In this document: positions 48,531-57,672 of the stretch, in pieces
Layout: every line of letters starts with the position of its first letter
Position numbering within the stretch: the first letter of the stretch is position 1
Translations under genes and position numbers: made by a program
From: Streptomyces sp. JJ36
Lineage (GTDB): Bacteria; Actinomycetota; Actinomycetes; Streptomycetales; Streptomycetaceae
DNA: 64,000 nucleotides
Assembly: GCF_021696945.1 (NCBI RefSeq)
Contig: NZ_JACYHE010000001.1
Location: forward strand, 124,001 to 188,000
Direction of reading: 5' to 3'
Notes under the pieces: generated by a model
Database searches by the model: none
What the model saw: only the letters and a program-made list of their open reading frames with translations
Told to the model about the DNA's origin: nothing

Positions 48531-50060
48531 ATGACCGCCCCGCTCCGCCCCGCCCGGTTCACGCTCGACCCGGCGTTCACCGTCGGCGACGTGCACCCCC
48601 GGCTCTTCGGCTCCTTCGTCGAGCATCTGGGCCGCTGCGTCTACACCGGCGTCTTCGAGCCGGGTCATCCGGCGGCCGACACGTCCGGGTTACGCACCGA
48701 CGTGCTGGAGCTGGTCCGCGAGCTCGGCGTCACCGCCATCCGTTACCCGGGCGGCAACTTCGTCTCCGGCTACCGCTGGGAGGACTCCGTCGGGCCGGTC
48801 GAGGAGCGCCCTCGCCGGCTGGACAAGGCGTGGCGGTCCACCGAGACCAACCGCTTCGGGCTGAGCGAGTACGCCGGCTTCCTGCGGAAGCTCGGGCCGC
48901 AGGCGGAGCCCATGCTCGCCGTCAACCTGGGGACGCGCGGCGTGGCGGAGGCCGTGGAGCTGCTGGAGTACGCCAACCATCCCGGCGGCACCGCCCTGTC
49001 CGACCTGCGCATCGCCCACGGCGACCGGGAGCCCTTCGGCATCCGCATGTGGTGCCTGGGCAACGAGCTGGACGGCCCGTGGCAGACCGGGCACAAGACC
49101 GCCGCCGAGTACGGGCGGCTGGCGGCGGAGACGGCACGCGCGATGCGGCAGCTCGACCCGGGGCTGGAGCTGGTGGCCTGCGGCTCCTCGGGGCAGGCCA
49201 TGCCGGCCTTCGGCGCCTGGGAGGCCGAGGTGCTCACCGAGACGTACGACCTGGTGGACCACATCTCGCTGCACGCCTACTACGAGGAGCTGGACGGCGA
49301 CCGCGACTCCTTCCTGGCCTCCGCCGTCGACATGGAGTCCTTCATCGAGAACGTCGTCGCCACCTGCGACCACGTCGGCGCGACGCGGAAGTCGGCGAAG
49401 CGGATCCAGCTCTCCTTCGACGAGTGGAACGTGTGGTACCAGTCCCGCTTCGAGGCCTCCTTCCAGGCCGGCTCCCCGGACTGGCCGGAGGCACCGCGAC
49501 TGCTGGAGGACTCCTACACGGTCACCGACGCCGTGGTCTTCGGCTCCCTGCTGATCGCCCTGCTCCGGCACGCGGACCGGGTCCGGGCCGCCTGCCTCGC
49601 CCAGCTCGTCAACGTCATCGCGCCGATCATGACCGAGCCCGGCGGCCCCGCCTGGCGGCAGACCACCTTCTTCCCCTTCGCACAGGCCGCCCGGCACGGC
49701 CGCGGCCAGGTGCTGGACGTGCGCGTCGACTCCCCGACGTACCCGACGGCGCGGTACGGGGAGGTGCCGCTGCTGCACGCCACCGCCGTACGGGACCCGG
49801 GCACCGGGGAGGTCACCGTCTTCGCGGTGAACCGCAGCCGCACCGGGACCCTGCCGCTGCACGTCGCGCTCGGCGGCGGCCTCGGGGTGACCCGCGTGGT
49901 GGAGCACAGCGTGCTCACCGACGCCGACCCGGACGCCCGCAACACCCTCGCCGAGCCCGAACGGGTCGGCCCCCGCCCCGGCAGGGGCGCCGCCCTCGCC
50001 GGCGGCGCGCTCGAAGCCGGGCTCGAACCGCTGTCCTGGACCATGCTGCGCCTGGCCTGA
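48531..50060 (+). CDS. Alpha-L-arabinofuranosidase, GH51
   Basis: 509 aa, no signal peptide, so cytoplasmic. RPARFTLDPAFTVGDVHPRLFGSFVEHLGRCVYTGVFEPGHP is the characteristic GH51 N-terminus; YPGGNFVSGYRWEDSVGP follows. Acid/base E179 is in WCLGNELDG and nucleophile E298 in SFDEWNVWY. It releases terminal arabinofuranose from arabino-oligosaccharides with retention. Length fits the bacterial intracellular enzymes. Followed by a solute-binding protein and two permeases on the same strand, forming an uptake-and-cleavage operon for arabinose-containing oligosaccharides. Confidence 0.96.
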   Translation: MTAPLRPARFTLDPAFTVGDVHPRLFGSFVEHLGRCVYTGVFEPGHPAADTSGLRTDVLELVRELGVTAIRYPGGNFVSGYRWEDSVGPVEERPRRLDKAWRSTETNRFGLSEYAGFLRKLGPQAEPMLAVNLGTRGVAEAVELLEYANHPGGTALSDLRIAHGDREPFGIRMWCLGNELDGPWQTGHKTAAEYGRLAAETARAMRQLDPGLELVACGSSGQAMPAFGAWEAEVLTETYDLVDHISLHAYYEELDGDRDSFLASAVDMESFIENVVATCDHVGATRKSAKRIQLSFDEWNVWYQSRFEASFQAGSPDWPEAPRLLEDSYTVTDAVVFGSLLIALLRHADRVRAACLAQLVNVIAPIMTEPGGPAWRQTTFFPFAQAARHGRGQVLDVRVDSPTYPTARYGEVPLLHATAVRDPGTGEVTVFAVNRSRTGTLPLHVALGGGLGVTRVVEHSVLTDADPDARNTLAEPERVGPRPGRGAALAGGALEAGLEPLSWTMLRLA

Positions 50061-50088
50061 CCCCGCACCCGTGGAGGGACGAGCCGCT

Positions 50089-51435
50089 ATGCAACGACCA
50101 CCCCTGACCCGGCGCAGAGCGCTGACCGGCGGTCTCGGCGCGCTGGCCGCCACCGGAACCCTGGGCCCGCTGACGTCCGGCTGCTCCGCGCCGTACGACA
50201 CCGTCGCCTCCGACGCGACCCGGCTGCGCTTCTGGCACCTCTTCGGCGGCGGCGACGGCGTCACCATGACCGCCATGCTGGCGGACTTCCGGGCCGCGCA
50301 TCCCGGCATCGCGCTGGAGGACACCGTGCTCAAGTGGGGTGCCCCGTACTACACCAAGCTGGGCATGGCCGGCGCGGGCGGCCGGGCCCCGGAGCTGGCC
50401 GTGCTGCACCTGGCCCGGCTGGCGGGCTTCGGGCCCGGGACGCTGCTCGACCCGTTCGATCTCGGCCTGCTGGCCGAACTCGGTGTGCGGGCGTCCGACT
50501 TCCCGCCGGACATCTGGCGGCGCGGTCAGGTGGCGGGGCGACAGTACGCCGTACCGCTCGACACCCACCCGGTCGTCCTCTACTACCAGACGGAGATCTG
50601 CGAGCAGGCCGGGCTGCTGGCGGACGACGGCACCCTGAAGCCGCTCCGCAGCCCGGAGGAGTTCGCCGACGCGCTGCGGGCGGCGAAGGAGGTCACCGGG
50701 CGGCCGGGCCTCGTCACCGAGACCCTGGGCCCGGACTGCATCACGCCCTGGCGGCTGTTCTCCACGTTCTACGCGCAGACCGGCGCCCGGGTCCTCTCCG
50801 CGGACGGCGCGCGGCTGGCACTGGACGAGGAGAAGGCGCTGCGGGTGCTGGAGTTCATGGCCTCCCTCGGGGAGGAGGGCCTGTGGATGCGGCGCGCCGA
50901 CTACGTCTCGTCCGTCGGCCTCTTCGGGAACGGCGACATCGGGTTCCACCTGAACGGCGAGTGGGAGATCAGCACCTTCACCACCTCCGGCATACCGTTC
51001 TCCATGACGCCGGTGCCGACGCTGTTCGGCACGCCCGCCGCACAGGCCGACTGCCACGCCTTCGTCCTGCCGCACCAGCGCGACCGCGGCGGGCCCGGGG
51101 ACCGGGCCGCCCACACCCTGGTGGCCTGGCTGCTGAAGCACTCGGTGGACTGGGCCGAGGGCGGCCATGTCCCCGCGTACACGCCCGTGCTGGACGACCC
51201 GGCCTATCTGGAGCTGGAGCCGCAGTCCGCCTACCGGGACGTCATCGACCACGTGGCGCTGGACGCGCCCGCCTGGTTCACCGGCTCCGCGTCCCGCATG
51301 TGGATCGAGCTCGGCGCCGTGTTCTCCGGAGTGCTCACCGGGGCCCGCAGCCCGCGGAACGCGGTCGCCGAGGCGAAGAAGCGCCTGCGGACGCTCCTCG
51401 ACACCCCCAACCCGCTTCCGGGAGCCGCGTCATGA
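50089..51435 (+). CDS. Sugar ABC transporter solute-binding lipoprotein
   Basis: 448 aa from ATG 50089 (GGAGGG upstream). The N-terminus has an RRR-containing Tat-like signal (TRRRALTGGLGALAATG) and the lipobox LTSGC with C32 as the lipidated Cys. The mature part is a family-1 solute-binding protein: LRFWHLFGGGDGVTMTAMLADFRAAHPGIALED, YAVPLDTHPVVLYYQTEICEQAGL and FHLNGEWEISTF. It captures the oligosaccharide outside the membrane and delivers it to the two permeases that follow; the stop overlaps the next start (ATGA). Confidence 0.95.
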   Translation: MQRPPLTRRRALTGGLGALAATGTLGPLTSGCSAPYDTVASDATRLRFWHLFGGGDGVTMTAMLADFRAAHPGIALEDTVLKWGAPYYTKLGMAGAGGRAPELAVLHLARLAGFGPGTLLDPFDLGLLAELGVRASDFPPDIWRRGQVAGRQYAVPLDTHPVVLYYQTEICEQAGLLADDGTLKPLRSPEEFADALRAAKEVTGRPGLVTETLGPDCITPWRLFSTFYAQTGARVLSADGARLALDEEKALRVLEFMASLGEEGLWMRRADYVSSVGLFGNGDIGFHLNGEWEISTFTTSGIPFSMTPVPTLFGTPAAQADCHAFVLPHQRDRGGPGDRAAHTLVAWLLKHSVDWAEGGHVPAYTPVLDDPAYLELEPQSAYRDVIDHVALDAPAWFTGSASRMWIELGAVFSGVLTGARSPRNAVAEAKKRLRTLLDTPNPLPGAAS

Positions 51436-52397
51436 CCGCGATCGCCCCACCCGCCGGGCCGGCCTCCGGACGCCCCGGGGCGGACCCGGCCCGCACCCCC
51501 GTCGCCACGGGCGTCCGCCGCCGCTGGACCGAGCACGGCCTGGCGTTCGTCGCGCCCTTCCTCCTCGTCTACGCGCTCTTCATGATCTGGCCGCTCCTCT
51601 CCGGCATCGGGATGAGCTTCACCGACGAGAACATCACCGGCGGCGACGCCTCCTTCGTCGGGTTCGCCAACTACGCCGAGGCGCTGGGCGATCCCGGCAT
51701 GTGGGCGTCGCTGTGGAACACCGTCTGGTTCACGGTGCTCTCCACCGTGCCGCTGGTGCTGCTCGGGCTGGGGCTGGCGCTGCTCGCCAACGAACTGCGG
51801 GTGGTGCAGTGGCTCTGGCGGCTGAGCTGGTTCGCGCCCTTCCTGCTGCCCTCGGGCGTGGTCTGCATGCTCTTCCTCTACATGATCTACACCCCGGAGT
51901 TCGGGCTCGCGGACCAGCTCCTGGCCTCCGTCGGCCTGCACCCGGGCATCGGCTGGCTGACCGACGAGCGGTACGCGATGCTGTCCATCGTCGCCACCAC
52001 CGTCTGGTGGACGGTCGGCTTCAACTTCCTGCTCTACCTGGCCGCGCTCCAGTCCATCCCCCAGCACCTCTACGAGGCGGCCGAACTCGACGGCGCCGGC
52101 GCCTGGAAGCGGCTGTGGCACATCACGCTGCCGATGCTGCGCCGGACCACCTTCGTGGTGGTGGTGCTCCAGGTGCTGAACTCCCTGAAGATCTTCGACC
52201 AGGTCTACCTGCTCACCGGCGGCGGCCCGGACGACTCCACCCGGGTGCTCCTGCAGTACGTCTACCAGCAGGGCTTCACCGGCTACCGCATCGGCTACGC
52301 CTCCGCCGTCTCGTACGTCTTCTTCGCCCTCATCCTGATCGTCTCCCTGGTGCAGCCCTGGCTGTCCCGGCGCAGAGCTGAGGAGGCCGCCACGTGA
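51432..52397 (+). CDS. Sugar ABC transporter permease (MalF/UgpA-like)
   Basis: 321 aa with six membrane helices; FVAPFLLVYALFMIWPLLSGIGMSF is the first. The EAA loop that docks the ATPase is LYEAAELDGAGAWKRLWHITLPML (about residues 215-238). Overlaps both neighbours by 4 bp. No ATPase gene is present in the operon, as usual for Streptomyces sugar importers, which share the MsiK ATPase encoded elsewhere. Confidence 0.96.
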   Translation: MTAIAPPAGPASGRPGADPARTPVATGVRRRWTEHGLAFVAPFLLVYALFMIWPLLSGIGMSFTDENITGGDASFVGFANYAEALGDPGMWASLWNTVWFTVLSTVPLVLLGLGLALLANELRVVQWLWRLSWFAPFLLPSGVVCMLFLYMIYTPEFGLADQLLASVGLHPGIGWLTDERYAMLSIVATTVWWTVGFNFLLYLAALQSIPQHLYEAAELDGAGAWKRLWHITLPMLRRTTFVVVVLQVLNSLKIFDQVYLLTGGGPDDSTRVLLQYVYQQGFTGYRIGYASAVSYVFFALILIVSLVQPWLSRRRAEEAAT

Positions 52398-53350
52398 GCG
52401 CCCCGCCCCTGTCCTCCCGCACGCCCGGGCCATCCGCGTCCTCCCCCGGTGCCGGCCCGGCGGCGCGGCGCCCGCTCGCCGGGCTCTCCCGTACGCCCGG
52501 CGGCGGGCGGGCCGGAGCCCGGCGGCAACGCTGGACGCCCGGCCGGCTCGCCCTGCTGGGGCTGGCCCTGCTGCTGGCGGCGGCCTGGGTGCTGCCGCTG
52601 GCGTGGGGGGTCGCCACCTCGCTCAAGCCGGAGGCCGAGACCACACAGACCCCCCTGGAGTGGATCGGCTCCACGCTCACCTTCGAGGCCTACTCGAAGG
52701 TGTGGGCCTCCGGGGACCTGCCGCGCTGGATGCTGAACTCGGTCTACGTCTCCGTCATGACGACGCTGCTGACGGTGCTGCTCTGCGCGATGGCCGCGTA
52801 CGGCTTCGCCCGCACCGCCTTCCGCGGACGCAAGGTGCTGTACGGGATCGTGCTGGCCGGGATCATGGTGCCGCCGCAGGTGCTGATCGCCCCGCTGTTC
52901 GTGGAGATGGTGCAGCTCGGGCTCGTCGACACCTACTGGGGAGTCATCCTGCCCCAGGTCGCGGTGCCCGCCATGGTCTTCATCCTGGTGAAGTTCTTCG
53001 ACGGCGTGCCGCGGGAGCTGGAGGAGGCCGCCTTCGTGGACGGCGCCGGGCGCTGGAGGGTCTTCTTCACCATCGTGCTGCCGCTGTCCCGGCCGGTGCT
53101 GGCGGCGGTCGGCATCTTCACCTTCATCACCACCTGGAACAACTTCCTCTGGCCGTTCCTGGTGACCACCGACCCCAGCGGCATGACGCTGCCGGTGGGC
53201 CTGGTGAACGTCCAGTCCGGCTTCGGTGTGCGGTACGCGCAGATCATGGCGTCACTGACGATCGCGGCGCTGCCGCTGCTGGTGGTCTTCATGCTCTTCC
53301 AGCGCCAGATCGTGCGCGGTGTCGCGCACACCGGGCTCGCGGGGCAGTAG
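52394..53350 (+). CDS. Sugar ABC transporter permease (MalG/UgpE-like)
   Basis: 318 aa from GTG 52394 (GTGA overlap). A disordered Ser/Pro/Arg lead of about 45 residues precedes six membrane helices. The EAA loop is LEEAAFVDGAGRWRVFFTIVLPLSRP (about residues 211-236). Second half of the heterodimeric channel. Last gene of the operon; a RibD-like gene follows after 199 bp. Confidence 0.96.
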   Translation: MSAPPLSSRTPGPSASSPGAGPAARRPLAGLSRTPGGGRAGARRQRWTPGRLALLGLALLLAAAWVLPLAWGVATSLKPEAETTQTPLEWIGSTLTFEAYSKVWASGDLPRWMLNSVYVSVMTTLLTVLLCAMAAYGFARTAFRGRKVLYGIVLAGIMVPPQVLIAPLFVEMVQLGLVDTYWGVILPQVAVPAMVFILVKFFDGVPRELEEAAFVDGAGRWRVFFTIVLPLSRPVLAAVGIFTFITTWNNFLWPFLVTTDPSGMTLPVGLVNVQSGFGVRYAQIMASLTIAALPLLVVFMLFQRQIVRGVAHTGLAGQ

Positions 53351-53549
53351 CCAGGCGCCCGGCGAACCCCGCGCGTCCACGGTCGCCCGGCCGGGGACGC
53401 GCAGGAGGAGGAACGCCTGCCGGTGCGGCCGGGTCAGTGCGTACAGGCGGCGGGAGAACCGCAGCAGGGGCCCGGCGCGGGCGGCGGGCCGTTACGCCGT
53501 GAGGGTGCGGGAGCGATGATTTCCGGCGGCCGGCCGCGTCTGTACTGAC

Positions 53550-54164
53550 ATGACACGCATCATCGCGGACATCTCGGTCTCCCTCGACGGGTTCGTCACC
53601 GGACCCGGCCCCGGACCGGACAACGGGCTGGGCACCGGCGGAGAGGCGCTGCACACCTGGGCGTTCTCCGACGACCCCGACGACCGCCGCGTCCTGCGCG
53701 AGGCGACCGCCCGCTCAGGCGCCGTCGTCCTCGGCCGCCGGCTCTTCGACATCGTCGACGGGCCGCACGGCTGGGACGACACGTCCGGCTACGGCGCCGG
53801 CGAGGTCGGCAAACCCGCGTTCGTCGTCGTGACCAGCGCGCCGCCGGAGTCGGTGCGACTCACCGACCTCGACTGGACCTTCGTCACCACCGGCCTCCGG
53901 GACGCCGTCACTGCAGCGCGCGAGCGTGCCGAGGCGGCCTCCGCGCAGAGCGGCAGGGACCTCGACGTCGTCCTCATGGGAGGCGGCGCCACGATCGGCT
54001 CGGCGCTCGACGCCGGGCTGGTCGACACGCTGACGCTGCACCTCGCACCGGTCGTGCTGGGCTCCGGGACGCCGCTGTTCACCGGCGGGGCGCAGCGCAC
54101 GCTGGTGCAGCGGAGCGTGACCCCGACCTCGACCGCCACGCACCTCACCTACGACGTGCTCTGA
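53550..54164 (+). CDS. Dihydrofolate-reductase-fold / RibD C-terminal-like protein
   Basis: 204 aa. RIIADISVSLDGFVTGPGPG at the N-terminus, ARSGAVVLGRRLFDIVDG, KPAFVVVTS and DVVLMGGGATIGSALDAGLVDTLTLHLAPVVLGSGTPLF are the conserved pieces of the bacterial bifunctional-deaminase-reductase C-terminal family. These proteins use NADPH to reduce pteridine-like or unknown substrates; many stand alone and are uncharacterised. Stands alone here. Confidence 0.88.
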   Translation: MTRIIADISVSLDGFVTGPGPGPDNGLGTGGEALHTWAFSDDPDDRRVLREATARSGAVVLGRRLFDIVDGPHGWDDTSGYGAGEVGKPAFVVVTSAPPESVRLTDLDWTFVTTGLRDAVTAARERAEAASAQSGRDLDVVLMGGGATIGSALDAGLVDTLTLHLAPVVLGSGTPLFTGGAQRTLVQRSVTPTSTATHLTYDVL

Positions 54165-54249
54165 CGAGGTCGCCGCGGAACGCCGCACCGGGCCGCGCAC
54201 CGTCGGACCAGTGCCTCCGGCAGCGGCTCGAGTCCGATCGCGCAACCCC

Positions 54250-54645
54250 TCACAGACCTGCGCGCTCCCGCAACACCGGCAGCGCCTGCGCTTTCACCTT
54301 CTGCACCGACCGCACCTGACCGAGTTGCAGGTCCTCCCGGCCCACCGGGTTCCGATACAGCGCATCCGTCGCCTCCGGCAGCAGAATCACCTCGACCCGA
54401 TAGGAGAAGTCCGGGTCATCGGGATCCTCGTACGGAGCCCCTTCGACCTCCGCCACGGCCGCAACGGCCGACTCCGGAGCGCTGAAGAAGAACCACAGCC
54501 GGTCCCCCCTACTCATGCGGTTGCGCCGGCTGAGCCAGAGATCGAGTTCCGGCCTCTGATGGGCGAGCCTGCGGAGCGTCTCCTTGTCAGAGGGCTCCCC
54601 GTCCATCGTGTCCTTGTTCGGGTCAAGGATGTAGATCCAGTCCAC
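54250..54645 (-). CDS. EVE/PUA-like domain protein
   Basis: 131 aa from GTG 54645 (GGGGGA 4 nt upstream); the frame extends further upstream but with poor codon bias. VDWIYILDPNKDTMDGE opens it, then MSRGDRLWFFFSAPESAVAAVAEVEGAPYEDPDDPDFSYRVEVILLPE. The GDRLWFFFS...VAEVEGAPY pattern resembles EVE/ASCH domains of the PUA-like fold, which bind modified nucleobases. The EVE call is by pattern and should be tested. Third of three minus-strand genes with lower GC than their surroundings. Second positions of the codons show no odd bias; coding is well supported. Confidence 0.65.
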   Translation of the reverse strand: MDWIYILDPNKDTMDGEPSDKETLRRLAHQRPELDLWLSRRNRMSRGDRLWFFFSAPESAVAAVAEVEGAPYEDPDDPDFSYRVEVILLPEATDALYRNPVGREDLQLGQVRSVQKVKAQALPVLRERAGL

Positions 54646-54746
54646 ATTTCCCCCATCACCGCCGTCTACGCCCCGGCGAACGTAGCTTGCGCTGCCGATG
54701 GATCGCACGTCCCGCAAGGACAGCCGCGAACTGTCGCTCAACCTTC

Positions 54747-55475
54747 CTACCGGGGGATGGCCACCGGGTCCGGCCCGTCGGTAACACCGAGACAGCAGCC
54801 GATGCACCGCATGCCGTTCAGCTTGAAGAGGAGCCACTCCAGCCATGGAGGGTCCACGTCGAGGGCGCGCGCCCAGAGATTCATCTGGTGCACATAGACG
54901 GCATAGCGCATGGCGCGGTTCGGTGTACCGGCCGACTGCCAACTCATCCAGCCGAGCTCATTGAGGGTCGCGAAGACGCGACTGTCCAATATCAACGCCC
55001 GGTCCCCGGCCGATCCGTCGTCCACAGCAGCGAACCACTTGGTGAAGAACGGGAAACCGACCCCTGCAATGCGGAAGGAGCGGTAGGCGCCGACCAGGTC
55101 ACCCGCCCGCACCATCCCGTACGTGCGTAACAGGGTGGGGCTGAGTTGGGCGTCACTGAGCGCCTTTTCGGTGTTCCTCGGGCCCCGTCCGTTCGTCGTG
55201 CCGGAGCCCCAGATCATGACAGCGGTGAAGAGTTCGCGCAGACCGTCGGTGTCGGTACCCACTGCGTCGCGCAGGCCGGCAAGATCCTCGCGGCTCAACA
55301 AGCGCTCGGAGGGCCGCCGACCAGGAGACCCACATTCCAGCACAGCTGTGAGCCGGTGTTCTTCCAGCCACGGCCGCCAGGTATCCGGACGGAAGCGTAC
55401 GGGGGCTTGGCTACAGCAGCGGTGCGCAGCGACGAGCGGACGCAGCCGTGCGAGGACGACATCGGACGCTTCCAT
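54747..55475 (-). CDS. 8-oxoguanine-DNA-glycosylase (OGG) fold protein
   Basis: 242 aa from ATG 55475. FTAVMIWGSGTTNGRGPRNTEKALSD (about residues 85-110) and AYRSFRIAGVGFPFFTKWFAAVDD...ALILDSRVFATLNELG (about 131-175) match the pattern of the OGG-fold family seen beside defence genes. There the helix-hairpin-helix-like G-x-G-x-x-F-x-T-K segment would contact DNA and the Lys/Asp pair would catalyse. Five Cys, including CCS and CIGCC pairs. It may excise or sense damaged or modified guanine. The GC content is visibly lower than in core genes, suggesting acquisition. Lies between the EVE-like and NucS-like genes. Confidence 0.65.
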   Translation of the reverse strand: MEASDVVLARLRPLVAAHRCCSQAPVRFRPDTWRPWLEEHRLTAVLECGSPGRRPSERLLSREDLAGLRDAVGTDTDGLRELFTAVMIWGSGTTNGRGPRNTEKALSDAQLSPTLLRTYGMVRAGDLVGAYRSFRIAGVGFPFFTKWFAAVDDGSAGDRALILDSRVFATLNELGWMSWQSAGTPNRAMRYAVYVHQMNLWARALDVDPPWLEWLLFKLNGMRCIGCCLGVTDGPDPVAIPR

Positions 55476-55562
55476 GACGAGAAGCGTGCACCATTGCCGC
55501 CTGAGAACCAAGAGAACGCACACAATTGCCGGAGGCGCTGGGCAAGTTGCGGCAGGGGCCCT

Positions 55563-56675
55563 TCATGACTCCTCGGTGCTGCCGATGCCGAAGTGGCGTG
55601 TGACCTCGTCGATCGTGAAGCGGGCACGGAGCTTGCAGGCGGAGTTCTGATTCGCGAACAACCCCGTGCGCCAGAAGGATTCCGTGCGTGGCACAGCGCG
55701 CTCCCATTCCACGGGGACGACCCACTCCCGGCGGTCCCCTCCGCCCTCTTCGCCGTTCCCGGACTCGTAGTTGCCGTTCAGGGGGAGACCGGTCATCTGC
55801 CGGTCTTCACCGTCAACCTCCAGCAGGGCCTCCGCGAACGGGCGAGGCTCCCCGGACACCGTGCCCACGCCCACGTATCCGGCCTTGGGAATGTGCGTGA
55901 ACACCCGGGCGCCGAGGGGCAGCGCGCGGATCGTGCGGGAGAACCAGTCGCCGCCGCCGGCTGACACGAAGCCGTAGCGCCGTGCGTCCTCCCAGCTCCG
56001 GCCGCCGTCCTCCTCGCCGAAGGAGACGTACCAGTCGGTGCCGTTCCACGGCTCCTGCTTTCCCCGTTGCTTCGGCCCCGCGGGCGGGAGCGCCGCTTCG
56101 GTCTCGTCCAGGAGCCAGGTACGTGCCAGGTAGGAGCGGCCCTCGTCCTCGAAGTAGCGGAAGAAGAGGACGTTGACGGGCACCTGGTACCCGGACGCCA
56201 GGTAGGTGACGATCCGTTCGGTCGCCGCGTCGATCTCGCTGGCGACGACGGTGAGAGTGTGGGTGCTGTTCAGCGCCTCCGGTGGGCTGCTGCCGAACTG
56301 CGCCGCGAACGCTTCGTCCAGCTCCGCTGCCGCTCCGCGGCCACGAGCGTAGGACGCGTAGACGTCCCGCACCTGCTCGTTGGTGAGGTCCTGAACCCAG
56401 GAGCCGTAGTCCAGCAGCTGGGCGACGACCTCGCGGGGAGTGCGGTCTCGTTTCAGCTCGAGTACGTGCAGTCCGCCTTCGGCGTCCATGCCCAGCAGGT
56501 CGATCATCTTGCCATGGAGCGTCTGCACCTGCCGGCCGATCAGAAGCAGTGGACGTCCCAGAATCCCGGGGTCGGCAACGATGAGCTCCTCCAGTTTCGA
56601 CTCCAGTGGCATCGGCTGCGTGGCGACACGCACCGGCTTGTCGTCCACCCGCCACAGGCCGAATTCCAGCGGCAC
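55563..56675 (-). CDS. NucS-like endonuclease domain fused to a DNA-associated C-terminal domain
   Basis: 370 aa from GTG 56675 (G-rich ribosome site upstream). PLESKLEELIVADPGILG, GRQVQTLHGKMIDLLGMDAEGGLHVLELKRDRTPREVVAQLLDYGSWV (about residues 23-95) is the PD-(D/E)xK core of NucS/DUF91 nucleases, with D59, E73 and K75 as metal/catalytic residues. The N-terminal half of the mismatch nuclease NucS is absent. The C-terminal part (about 230-300, WEDARRYGFVSAGGGDWFSRTIRALPLGARVFTHIPKAGYVGVGTVSG) looks like a second PUA/EVE-type reader. Probably cuts DNA carrying a recognised modification; first gene of a three-gene set. Confidence 0.72.
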   Translation of the reverse strand: MPLEFGLWRVDDKPVRVATQPMPLESKLEELIVADPGILGRPLLLIGRQVQTLHGKMIDLLGMDAEGGLHVLELKRDRTPREVVAQLLDYGSWVQDLTNEQVRDVYASYARGRGAAAELDEAFAAQFGSSPPEALNSTHTLTVVASEIDAATERIVTYLASGYQVPVNVLFFRYFEDEGRSYLARTWLLDETEAALPPAGPKQRGKQEPWNGTDWYVSFGEEDGGRSWEDARRYGFVSAGGGDWFSRTIRALPLGARVFTHIPKAGYVGVGTVSGEPRPFAEALLEVDGEDRQMTGLPLNGNYESGNGEEGGGDRREWVVPVEWERAVPRTESFWRTGLFANQNSACKLRARFTIDEVTRHFGIGSTEES

Positions 56676-56791
56676 CTCACACGCCCCCCTCGCTACGACG
56701 AACCGGGCGATCAGCGTAGGGCACGCGGCGCGGGAGGTGCGGCACGTACGTGAGGAGAAGCGCCGGCGGGGCCAGGGGGCGATCGGGGGCG

Positions 56792-57661
56792 TCAGGCCGG
56801 CGGGCGCCGGCCGGGGGGCAGCGTTGCCGGGATGCGTTCCAGGACGCCGCCGGCGAAGACGTCGTACAGCGGCAGGGTCTCCAGGTGGACGTAGCCGATG
56901 TGGCAGTCGCAGGCGGCGAGGGGGCAGGGGCGCGGGCGCAGGGCATGCCGGTAGGAACCGTCGTAGAGGTTGCCCAGCTCCTCCGGGACGAAGTGGCAGC
57001 GGCGCACGGTGCCCTCGCCGTTCACCGAGAGGACGGACTCCCCCGTCCGGCAGGGCAGTCCCGCGCTGCGGTGCGGGTGCCGGCTGTAGGGGAAGAGCGG
57101 GTCGAGTGCCGTCCACTGCTCCGCCTCGGCGTCGGTGTAGGTGTGCCCCTCGGCGGCGTTGACCCAGAGGTAGACGTGGGTGGGGAGGTCGGCGCGGAGG
57201 CGGCGGGCGTGGTCCAGGTGCCCGGGCAGGCCGACGACGCCCACGCTGTACCGGACGCCGCGGGCGGCGAGGTCGCGGCACTTGGCCAGGAAGCGGTCGT
57301 ACGGCGTCTGGCCGGGGTGGAAGGTGCACCACAGGGCGAGGGTGTCCAGGTCGGCGGTGTCCAGCCAGTCCAGGCGGCAGCTCAGGTTGGTCTGGATGGC
57401 GACCCGGTCGAGGTGCGGGAGCCGGCTCAGCTCCGCGAGGGTGCGCCGGTACCAGGAACGCACCAGGCCCTCTCCCCACGGGGTGAACAGCAGGGAGAGC
57501 CGGTCGTCCCGCTGTGCGGTCGCCCAGCCGGCGAAGCGTTCCAGCGCGGCGCGGTCCGCGGCGAGCCGGGCCCGGCTGTCCCGGCGCTTGGCGAACGGGC
57601 AGTACGGGCAGTCGTAGTCGCACGAGGCGAGCGGGCCCCGGTAGAGGAGCGTGAGATCCAT
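56792..57661 (-). CDS. STM4011-family radical SAM protein
   Basis: 289 aa from ATG 57661. Cluster motif C14-DYD-C18-PY-C21 lies right at the N-terminus. LSLLFTPWGEGLVRSWY replaces the usual GGEP strand. RVAIQTNLSCRLDWLDT follows. C-terminal Cys residues (LPCRTGESVLSVNGEGTVRRCHF and RPCPLAACDCHIGYVHLETLPLY) look like an auxiliary cluster or SPASM-like region. Last gene of the STM4011-4015 operon, 11 bp after STM4012. It should generate a 5'-deoxyadenosyl radical; substrate unknown. Confidence 0.88.
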   Translation of the reverse strand: MDLTLLYRGPLASCDYDCPYCPFAKRRDSRARLAADRAALERFAGWATAQRDDRLSLLFTPWGEGLVRSWYRRTLAELSRLPHLDRVAIQTNLSCRLDWLDTADLDTLALWCTFHPGQTPYDRFLAKCRDLAARGVRYSVGVVGLPGHLDHARRLRADLPTHVYLWVNAAEGHTYTDAEAEQWTALDPLFPYSRHPHRSAGLPCRTGESVLSVNGEGTVRRCHFVPEELGNLYDGSYRHALRPRPCPLAACDCHIGYVHLETLPLYDVFAGGVLERIPATLPPGRRPPA

Positions 57662-57672
57662 GCGGCCGCCCG

